Positions 50,001 to 62,000 of a DNA stretch of 64,000 nucleotides are shown here, piece by piece. The notes beneath the pieces were generated by a model. The model ran no database searches. It was not told the origin of the DNA and was given only the letters and a program-made list of their open reading frames with translations. Each line of letters opens with the position of its first letter. Position 1 is the first letter of the stretch. This stretch comes from Allacma fusca (taxonomy: Eukaryota; Arthropoda; Collembola; Symphypleona; Sminthuridae): positions 44,737,131-44,801,130 of the forward strand of contig OX359247.1 in the NCBI GenBank assembly GCA_947179485.1, written 5' to 3'. The translations under genes and the position numbers were made by a program.

Positions 50001-53000
50001 GGAAATATACTAACGTTTGTCATTCTATATGGTTCGAACATTGTGGAGTAAATCTGCATAATTATATGACAAATAGTGCTCAATAGATTTCCATCGAGTA
50101 TACGCCATGTCCGATTATTCTGGGGGATTAGGATTATTTACGATAGAGAGTAAGTACGCAGGCGCAGGCGCTAAACCACGGCGCAAACATTTACTACAGA
50201 AATAACAATGGAATCCCTGAAAATCAAGTATCCCCTAAAGGTTTTGCATGCTCCGCAATTTTAATACAAATCACCTTAATTATTTTTGTATATTCACACA
50301 GTGCGCAAAATTTCAGAAATAACAACATCCCACATTTGTCATTTATTATCTGTTTAAAAAACTAAATCACTCCTGATTTTTGCCACTACAGATAAAATAC
50401 ATTAATTACTTTAATATACTCAAGGAATTTATTTGCATTACAGATATATAATTATCTTGTAATGTGAAGCACCATATAGAATACATACTTTCAGGTTAAT
50501 ATGAAGGGCTGGGATAGCACTTGAAACAATACAACATACCACACCATGATGAGAGTAGAACTGAAGTGATTTCTAATACATTATTGGCATTGAACCGAAC
50601 ATCAGTAATAATTTATTATAAGTGAGAAAATTATGTTCGGAATTCATGTATCCGTCGTAGTGTCTAGTTAACAGTACGACGGAAATCCCAAGACTCAGCC
50701 CTTATGCAGGGAATCCACAAATAAATCATGATGTTACTTAATTTAATTAACACATTGCATAAGTTCCGACGAGAGTAACATAGCGTCCTAGTGAAATCAT
50801 TAGATCAGCAACTTCCACCTTAACTTCAAAGCTTTGATTCAGTTTTTAGAAACTTTCAGAATTTCCAGACCGCCTTAACTATACATTGATATACATACCT
50901 ACATGAAGCTCTTTGGAAATTCTGCAAACAAAAAGAGTTCATGGGGAATATCTCCATGTTTTCGGTGCTATTGAAAAACTTCCCAGTTATGAAACTCTTT
51001 TCACAGTTCCTTCCATCTCTCAAGACTTAAATACTTGGGGATTTATTCCCGAAGGAGTTAACTTCCAAATATAAGAAGATCATTAGCAAAGTTTCTATGT
51101 ATAAACGTAAGCATGAACAGTTACATCATCCCTTGTGCACATCCGTCTTGTAATTCCAGATGCAGTTCATTTCAAACATAAAAACACAAATCTTGCTTGA
51201 TCCCTATTTCCGTGTACAGCTCCGTACAGAACATGATTTTTCTTTCAAATGTTTGTACATATATATTTAAGTTATTTATTTTTTAATAGGTACACATTTC
51301 CATGTGGTCTTTGCGGAAGAACGCAGGAACGATTCCCACTCATCTTGTTCAAAATACAAGTTTAAGCAAAATTCTGATATTTAGGGAATAATAATAATTT
51401 TATCTCCATCTGGTTCCAATATTGAGATTTAATTTTTAAAGTCAAAAATTCGAAATATAAATCTTACATTTCTGACATACTCCCTGTTCAGACTGTTCTG
51501 TCGATTTTGAAGTCTGGAGACTTTGCAGTCAAAATCTACATTGATTGCAACCAGGCACAACACATTTATTAAAGCTCTCTGCCAAAAATAGACTTTCACA
51601 TGCTTTGGTTTTGCCTATTATATGAGAGGGAGTCGTTCCTTCCTGTTCTATATAGCCCTGTATACTTACAATTAATCGTGGTTTAGCGCCGGCCCTTCCC
51701 TTCCATTACTTTGCAATTCCAATAAGTTGCATTCATTTCCCCGATATTTATAAATAGGTACTCACATGCAAATGTTTCGTGTTGAGAATTTCCGGCAGCC
51801 TTGTATGTATGTATATTGCCCAGATGTGAGACCATTACAGAGTATTGGGAGGCTTATCATAAAAAAAAATTCAAGTTCATCTCTGTCTCTGTCTTTACTG
51901 TCAGAAATTATTTATGCTTTCATTGGAAGTGTAATTATGTATGTACGTATCAGTGTACTACATTTCTGCGGGGGTTTTTCCAGCCCCGACTATTAAATTC
52001 GCTCTCGTTATTTGTACACACTCCCATTGCCTTTTAAAAAAATAATTTGGAGTTACCAAGGTTCGAAAATTCATTGACTGACTACTAACAGAAAAGTCTT
52101 TGGAAGTTCTGCAATATACATACATACAAATGATTGCCAGTTGTGAGGTGGTACAAATATCATGTAGAGCAATGACACTACTATTCCTATATACTTTCAT
52201 CTGGCAGAGTTATCAGTAGTGATCTGCTCAAAAGACTAGATACTACAGCAGTTGTAGACTTTTACTACAACAAGTTCATATAGTAAAAAAAAATAATAAA
52301 CAGTGAAAAAAATAAACTGAGCAAAATGAATTCATACGTTCCATTGTTAACCTATTTTTGTTTCAGTAGTGAATTGAATTTTTCTTAACTTATCAATACG
52401 AATTCAGCCAACCAGTCCTGTTGTTCTCTAATTATATGTAATTATTATTCTAATTATTATTATTATTATTATTACTAAAATTGAAAATATGACTATACAA
52501 TTGATGGAATGATGATGGATCAAAATATATGATTATTACAGCATGTGCTTTATTATATCTATAATATTATAAATTGATACAGTCCTTACTTTGACGAGTA
52601 TCAAAAGTAGTAATCATTACCTATAAATTATTACATGTATGTACATAATATTGTTTCCCTGTATTCTAAATTTGACGCTAGATGTTTTATCACATTTATT
52701 TTAGTGTGAACTCATTCATGCTATTTTTAGAAAATCTTTGAGTCCGCATCAAAGATTTTTATCTACTTTTAATTGACTCTCTGTTTAGACAAACTTGAAT
52801 TGTCCTGTATGTAATTAGATCAAAAAATGTGTATTTTTTAACCTCCAGCTCCATATATAAATAGTCTAATAGCTCTTCATATACATAGCCTAGATCCCTG
52901 TTTTGCACAGTATTTACTAGATACACACACCGTGTATTAAGCACAAGTTGAGAGAATTATGGCTAGCAGGTGTGACACATGACATATGTACTTTGAATCC

Positions 53001-56000
53001 ACATATGGTCTCCATTCCCCTTCTTTTTAGTTGAATCTACAACCCCTATCTTAATCCATCTAATCCGTCTTCCCCGCTTTCCTTCCTATGAACGCTATTT
53101 ACTATATAGTAGCTCTACAGATTAATATTTCTCCCTGTCTGCAGGATAGTTCAGGCTCGAACGTCATAGTCTCCGATATCCCTCCATATAATTATGAGAA
53201 TGTCAAACAACTCCGTAGGTATACATAGATAGTACTATGTACATATATGAGGACACATCAAAATATTATATTCTCCTTCGCTCATCCCATTCAGCCCAAA
53301 TGTTAATTACGAGGCAATCTGAGTCTGCTCGAGATCATCTCAATACCTTTTGTCTAACCTTTTGTTCTCAAAATCTGTCTCTTACAATTAGGCACGGACG
53401 GAAATCCGTGTCTAGCCCGACACATATACACAAATCTCCCCGTTCCTTATGTGCAGTCTCAGTCTCTGAAGTCAGGAAGAGTCGACGGGAAATTCTGAGA
53501 CTGATTTCTCCAAATTTACACAAGTATCTATCTATATTTACAGGAATATTCTGCAGACAGTAATAATTATGGGTAGTTACTACTCTCAAATTTGACTCTT
53601 TGCTCCATTGGGATGTAACGGGAGCCTTCCCTTCAGGACAGGATATAAGATCCCTCTCCTCAAGACAATAATTCCGGAGAGTCAAAGGGTTAGGAGTGAA
53701 GTAAAGAAAATATTTTTGATCTTCCGAATGCTAGAGTCTTCAACATCCAGAATTCTTACATACATTCCTACATGCATATGTCATAGCTACAGAAATGCAC
53801 AGATACTACAGAGCTGATGTATGTAGGTCCATGTAATTACACAGAATAGAGGAAGGAGATCTCGCAGCAGGTACTCCGCGGGTAACAGGCCTTCCCGTTG
53901 TTCCCAAAACCAGCGGATCTTCGACCCGTTACATCCCCAGAACATATTATACAAAACCCACTCACATCCTCATACATCATCTCCCGGATATCTCCTTATC
54001 CCGCTCCCTTGGCACTGACACACTGTACAGTATCTACATATAGATTTTTATCTAAACATGAGCGGAATCCGTCTCTGTATTGATCCATTGCCTCGTCTAA
54101 AATATTCGCTTTTCACTCACGCTTCCCTCGGATCAAGTGTGGGTATTGTGTAATAGTCCCAACTATCTGTATAACGACCAATACGTCCTCAGGGTTTTCT
54201 AATAGGGATGGGATTCTTTCCCCTTCCCTCGCCCCAGCTCAAACGGCTGCTAATTGGAAGTTTACATTAAAAAAATTCAGCTTTCTATTTATTGTACAAT
54301 TAAAATCGTTTATGAAGCCATACGAGGCTTGTTCTTGCTAGATTCGCGATACGCCTGTACGCTATTATATAATAATTACTGGGATTGGGAGAGTTCTCCC
54401 AATTTAAGCCATATTGGACATCCTGCTCAAAAGATTGCATATTAATAGGTACGGTCTGTATGACGTCATTCGGGGAGGAATTTATTCAATCCGCATTTGT
54501 TAATTTTCGAAGAGGAAGACGAGGCGTAAATAATTCATTTGGTGTAATATGGATATAATTATGTATGTATTCGTATATCTATATTTAAACCCTCCCCCTC
54601 TCCCCAAGCTCTCCAGTACTTTGAATGGGAAGACAATGTTTGTTAGTAAGTTGGGAGCAGTCTGAGAATATATTAACAGCATTAAAGGGCCTTTCCCCCG
54701 TTTTAGTAGGGCTTTTAAAAATACCATAAAAGCAACATTCATGGCCGCTCCAAGTGAATATTCTTTTCCCCTTTTCTGCAGTGAAAGTAATCTGCTAGTT
54801 CAATTTATTTTGAAACATTGTCCAGTGGGGTTTAATGGACAGTCATAAATTTTTACAGGGTGTATACATATGTAAATATACATAGTTGATGCGGCCCCAA
54901 ATCAACGCCAAATGTCTACATGTCTCATGGAATGGGCAGTAATATCAAAGCTAAAGCCTGGCAATGGCAATGGCCACTACTGGTCAGATAGATACAAATA
55001 GGATGGAAGAGACCCACACATATCCCCTATGGCTTTATATATGATCATCTATTTTTACTATCAAATAGTATTCCTGTTGAACATTTTCATAGCTCTGCGG
55101 AAATTCCGGGAAGCCAAAGTGAAATGAGACAGGAGGACTGTATCCGTCGACATAAGAATTTATTTTTAATAGCGTGTGCTATTATAACTCTCATGCTATT
55201 ATTAGTATGTACATGAAATAGTAATTATATCCGTGTACTCTGACAAGAAAAGCACTGAATGCTTTGATTTTCAAAAAAAATTGGGATATAAACAAAAATG
55301 TGAACAAAAATCCTGGGACGGTTGAGAGACGGAAGTGCCATGTGAGAAAAAAAGTACAGGGGTAAAAATTCTCAAGAGGCTTGCTTAACACGGTTTCAAT
55401 GTCCGCTCTGTTTACTTAATTGTGCAGTTTTTCTTCATGTAGTCGATGTTGCATTGTTTTGTTGTCAAGCCCTATTCTATCTATAATGTAGTTCTAGGTA
55501 ATTACAGCACCATCTTCAAATTTATATTGCCAAAGAGATCTAACCAATTATTATCGATGAGAACTAAATGCGAGTAACTTTTAAATGCATGACATTTGAT
55601 GCGTTCGTATTTGGGTCAGTCGTGTTGTCAGAAATAATTATTGCTAACAAAAACAGTAAATTTACTGCGTTGATATATTAATAGTAATTATCTAAATTAT
55701 TTCTAAAAAAAGAAATAGAAATGTTGGAAGGGCTCTACAGTATAACAGGAGAGGGAAAAAAAATTGATACGAGCTTCATGTATAATTATGACTTATTAAG
55801 TAATTATTATGTCTCTTAGGAGAGAATTTCAAAGTAAATGTCAATGTTTGCTATATTGTTGCATTTCTTGCCGTAAGTATATATTTTTGTGCGCTAAATA
55901 ATTTTGGGTTTTGATTATTTTGAAAACTGAATTGATTGCTCGGAAAAGGCTGTATTTGCCAGTTGGATTCCCGAAATCACGGAAATTGTTGGGAATCGAC

Positions 56001-59000
56001 CCAAGTATGGTGGGCACTTATCTAAAACACCCGGGAGGAGGTACAGTTCTTCAATCATACTTACTTTTAATCAGAATTTGTCTTCTTCAAGTTTTGTATA
56101 AAAAATTTTTAATACATTAAAACCTATCACAAAAATTTAGTTGTAAACTCACTGTATATATAGGTTTTTTTACTATATACATTTATATATTTAACTACTA
56201 TAGAGATTTTTTTCCTGCAAAGTATTTGTTTTTTTTGTCGTAAGTTACAAAATTTCCCCTTCTCTCTCTCTCTCTCTCTCTCTCTCGTCCGTAGCTTTTA
56301 TTCATAGTACAATTTTCGAATTAAATATAATTAATTACCCATCAAGGTGAAATCACGCTGGAGGTTATGTATTTTTTTAGCGACACAGTCACAATAATAA
56401 TAATTATTACATATAATTATTGCCAACCCAATTATACAATAATTTTACAAAATGATACCGTTTGCATATCCTTCCGTATATGCACACACTTCAATGAAAA
56501 CCGATTCCAGTGTCTATGTCCTACTTCTTTTGAACTCATTCTCATTGTCACTCCTTATTTTGCAGTAGAACTCTCATCATCCATAGATTAGAAAAATAGC
56601 TCTTGGAGTTGAGCCTAATACTTTAGTTGAGTTTGAGTACCTAATTATTTTTTATATATAAAATAGAATTTGAAACATATCCCCAAAAATTGTAGTAAAT
56701 ACTATATCTATTCTATATACAGTAGTTTCCCAAACCTTAGAGATGCTTTTCATATTTATTTCATTCTCGAGAAAAAAAAATTCTAAATACAAAGCATTCC
56801 AGCCTTTTGTACTTATCAGGCAAAAGCTATATAGACAATTTGAAACTTCAATATGCTATCACAAATTTTCACCATTAAAAATAATTCCATCCCATTATGT
56901 CATGATGACTCTGAGAAAAGCAGCAAGAAATTAATATAGAGGTCCAGAGCTTGTGTACAGTAGTTTAGAGCATGCCGAATTATTATTATTATTTGATATA
57001 AACAAAGTAGACATTTAATATTTTATAGACTGTAAGTGCAGTTAGAACTGGAATGTTATTTGGGAACTTAGAACTCAAAAGTTACTCTTATAGAGCACTC
57101 ATTATTATTATTATTATTATTACTATTATTATTATTATATAAAGCATGTTTTCTTATGAACTGGAGACGATTGGATATATTGTATGGACTCGAAAATAAT
57201 TGCTCGAAATAATTCGCAATGAAATACTTGAGTACAATATTAATTATGACGCATGTTAAATGGGTATATCAATTCAGTATTTTTTCCGACTGAGTATCAG
57301 CACTTATTAAAATTAATTACTGTAAATGACTACATACTTCCATTGTAAATAATCAATGTAAATATGGGTATGATCACGTGCATGATATTCCCGCCATTAC
57401 AAATACAGTTTGGGTCTGTATATAAAAGTAGATAACATAATAAACTGACTGTAGTAGGCGGTCTCAAAATGGACATTGATAAGTTCTTTTGGTAACGGAC
57501 ATTTTCCAATCGAGTAAAATTCTTCCGCTTGAAACAGCTTGAAACACAAATTAGACAAAAATCAAGTCTATATAATGATTATATTACCTCCTACAGCATA
57601 AGGTTTTGCTTTCATTGACAAAATCCAATAATAATAATTGTGTCAAAATCCAAATTAAGGAACATGTAATTATAAGGGAACCCTCTTGCGTCCTTTACAC
57701 CTTAACTCTCGTGGCGCCAATTACAAAATTTAGTAGAATTATTACAACACCCAGCACCCGGTTCCGTAGAACTCCACTTAAAATTTTAGCAATTTATTAT
57801 TATTATATACCTGCACTAGAATTAATTTCCGCTTTTTATGTCCTATTGCTTCATATCTAGACTCACCCGAGATCACTAATGTAACAGTGATTTATTTTTG
57901 CTATAACAAAAAACTACAATTTAAGCATTTAATTTTAAATTGTAATGCATACATACAATTATACCTAATTTAGCGCTCTCTGCCAATGCTCTGCCATTTT
58001 GATTACAAAAGAGTTATTATTATATACACGGTGTTTGAAACCACATCTTACATCTATCAAGGTTTTGTCTGACAACAAAAATACCTTTTGGTTGTAATTA
58101 ACTGGAGTTTTAACATCCATTTTCGAAATTATTGTTGCTTTTGTTTGAGTGTTTGTAGTTTTACGAAAAAAAAAAGAAAAGAAAAGAAAATGAAACAAAG
58201 TAATTACTAAAAATCGAATACTAAAAAAATCGAATATATAGGCTGTTTGGCTGACTTCTATTAATTACATACAAAAATAGAGTGAAAGAAACCCTTTGGA
58301 ATGTCACAACGGGGAGGAACATAAAGATTTCATTTTTGCAAAAAGATAAAAAAAAAAAAAAAAGGAACCTCATGTAAATATTTGGATAGATAATTCTGCG
58401 GAATGTCTCAAAGATTTATATTATCTATATCTACAAAAAATAAAAGGACAAAAAAAAATGTAATTGTAAGTGGTACAGGTTTCGGGGGGATTCAGTTAAT
58501 TAATAAAATTATTAACTCTGTATATGTTTTCGCGTCATATAATTATGTTTACCAACAAAAAAAAATTATCACGCCCAGTTGTACATGAATGTTCACAAAG
58601 TTTTCGAAATTTTAAGCATATAATATACTTTGACCGTGTTGTAAATTTTAGGCGATTTTTGCAAGTTGCATTCCGGAAATCATAGATTTAATCGGCAGTA
58701 GGCCGAAGTACGCTGGAACCCTCAAAAACGAACGGGGACGCAGGTTAGAACGAATACTTCAATATGTATAATCTCTCTTGTTCAACACTGTCTATATAAT
58801 ATTATATACCATCTCTCTCTCTCTCTCAAAAAAAAAAAAAAAAAAGTCGTATACTTATTGTCAATTCTATTTGTGACCATATCATAAATTATTACTCAAA
58901 AATACAAGCTAGATATGGAGTCGTACATAATCACATACCATTAATTGGATTGTTTAGTCAATTCTCTCCCTCTCTGTGAAGCTCATCTCTGTCGGCATTC

Positions 59001-62000
59001 TAAGCCTATTGTATTGACAATCATTTAATTTATTATGGTTGTGGTCCAGATCCGCATGTTAATTGTTATTCATTATACTTTTTAGCATTTTCTCATTTCG
59101 AGCATGCCGACCAGTCCATTTCTTAAGCTTTAAATTTTTTTTTCTTGGAATATTTTCATGATTACAAATTTGTTCAATTTTAGGGCCATTTTAATTTCGC
59201 GTGTAGATATAATCTCCTCCTCTCGCTCTCTGTTCAATTTTGTTTTGGGAGTTTGAGCCTCAGAGCAATTTATTACTTACTTTTAGACGTGCTTTTTTTT
59301 TTGCTGGGGAATTTTCCCGACCTGGATTAAAATTCCCCTGGATTAAAATCAATTATGTATTTACTTCCCAATACAATTATATGGGCTCTTGCTCATCCGG
59401 TACATAAGATTAGGCTTCACACATTATTATTTTTAAATAAACACAACTGATTTAGATGTTCCGCAGCGATTTCCCCCATCATTGTAGTAAATTTCCATTG
59501 AGTGTATTTACTGATTTTGAAAGAGGATTTCAATGGAGTAATATTTTAGGATGATAGTGAATAATTTCATTCTCATAATTTGAGTGGTTTGGGGGAAGTC
59601 GCTGAGTGAGTCATTACTAATTATTTCAAATAGCGTAATGTTCAAAGGAGCTTTCAGTAAAATAATTATTATAGGTTTGAATCAAATTCGTTTTGGAGCT
59701 TTGCTTGATTTTTCGAGTTATTTTTTAAAAAAACATTTCGCTACATATAACAATGGATGTTACTGGTTTTGATGGGGAAATTGATTGTGTTCATGAGCAG
59801 TCTAATTATGTACTTTAAATTTGTCATTTTACATTGACAGGGGGCCAGTATCTTTACAGAGCATGTGTTTTTTATTCCAAGTGTTTTATTTCCCAGGAGA
59901 AATGTAATAATTATTTAAAATCGGCTAGTTATTTTAGAAAGCAGTGGCTTGATCTTCCAATAATAATTACTACTAGTTCGATAGAATTTATATTACTGTT
60001 ATACATTTTGCTTAACCAAAAATCCCTACCTATTTTTCCAGTTGTCATTTTGTATGAGCCACAATTTCGGTAAATAACGAAAAGAAATCATTCTTCCAAT
60101 TCCGACTAGTACAGATATGTACAATTTCAATTTTAACAACACTGGCAAATCCAGATGATAAATAACTCGGGCTCTGCGCAAAGCAAAGATTTATTGGACG
60201 CAGTGAGCTGTTAAATCGTTAAGTTACAGAATATGAAAAGCGCGCGTGCATCTCTCTTTCTTTCTTTCTTTCTCTGGGACGCTTAACTTTGGTGGGAACA
60301 ATAATAATAGTACAATTTTTTTTTGTATTTTTTCTTTTCCCCTTTCTCATATCTAATTTTGTTGAAATTCCGGCAGTGCCCAAGGATAGATACAATAATG
60401 TTGTGAAAGACTTACACCAAATAAGTAACTTGTCAATGTCATGCTTCTCGCGAAACCCACATTGGCAGCTCTTACAGCTCTACAGTATTATTTGTTCTCT
60501 TATATTTAACAGTACGAAAACAAATAATGCCATTGCCTGCATGCTTGCACAATTTCAAATCTCCAAGTTTTTTTTCTTCTAGTGAGTCTAAGAATTTTTT
60601 ATCTGCTGAGCTTTAGTATATCCACTAATTTAAATATTTCAAAATCAAGCTAATTATATTAAGTCTATCAACAAGAAAACTACACAGCTTTTTTTTAAAA
60701 AATATATAATTTATTAGACGCTAAAAAATTCTCATTTTTTTCTTGTAGTAGCCTTAAATAATTATCTACACAAAACTCTTTCAATTTATTCTACTTTCGA
60801 AAATCGAAATCTGTGCGAGTGTTTTGAATCTTAATCCAGATCTTATAATAATAATAATGCCCAGCCAGAATTATTGTTTTTTTTTAAAGTTAAGTAATAA
60901 TTGAGGAATACTTTATGCTTCAGAGACTTTTGTCCATTTTGGAGGAAATAGTGTGTGAAGTTCCGGGCGCGGGTTATTTGGGATAAATTATTTTGAGTTG
61001 GAAGGTAGACTCATAATTAATTACGTCTATTTTCTACGATTAGATAATTACCCAAAAGCGTAAGTATAGAGTTTAGAGCTAGTACCAGGTAAAATCTTTG
61101 AAATGGCCCGGTTTTTAAGTGTCTATCGATGTTTTGTCTCTAGACTGTCCGCACTCATACTGATGACTATGAGAGTGTCTGTGCATTTAGTTTGTACTGT
61201 ATTGAGAATTGTACTCGTCCTATTGAGTGGGAAAAGTGTGAGAAGGAGCATGTTTTGCATGAAGTATTACATTTGTATTTGTGGTGGAAATAATACAGTA
61301 GTGAAGAGTTTATATAATTATGCACCTGCATTACAATTTTGTTTTCTGCATTTGGCAAGTTTTTTTTTCTCCTCTGAAGCAATTTGACTGACCCTATGAG
61401 AATAATAAGAGGACAGCATGTGATATAAAATGCATGAGTCTCACGCTGCTCTAGAAAACATTTCCCCTCTACAATTGAAACTTTTTATTTTTCAAATGTA
61501 ATGTTTATAAATACTAAATAATAATTCTACACGGGAACTGTGTTGTCACCAGGAAATGCGCATCTATTACTGAGCTTCTGCAGCTTTTATGTATCTATAT
61601 CTCAAATTATTACTAATGGGTTCACCCCAAGAATTTACTCAATGTCAAATTGCTCCTAATCTTCGTAACTTTCTCCATGTAATTACACAAGTTTGGTCGT
61701 AAGGATTCCATGGAGACCTAGTCCTATCTCGTTATTACTGTCAAATCGGGAAAATAACTGAGCACGAAGTTGAGCCCTGTAAATGCTCAAGTTTTTCAAC
61801 AAAATCTTTGTATGTTTTTTTTTGATGGCCAGTAAGTACAGTCTCACAGTCCTTTGTATGTTTTTTTTCCAAAGAGACACGAAACTTACACAATTGGTAT
61901 TGGGACAAACGCAAGGATAAAATCAACGAGACTCCCCACATAAATAATACTAAAAGTAAACCTGGTTTTATTGATCTATTGATTTTTAGTCTGCGTGTTT

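Larger units (their letters stand above)
56041..58651 (+). other. slo intron between alternative exons 6a and 6b
   Basis: About 2.6 kb separating the two homologous exons. It contains a CT run at 56261-56286 and an ATT trinucleotide run at 57101-57139. No further exon copy was found. Elements steering exon choice would be expected here but cannot be identified by eye. Confidence 0.6.
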
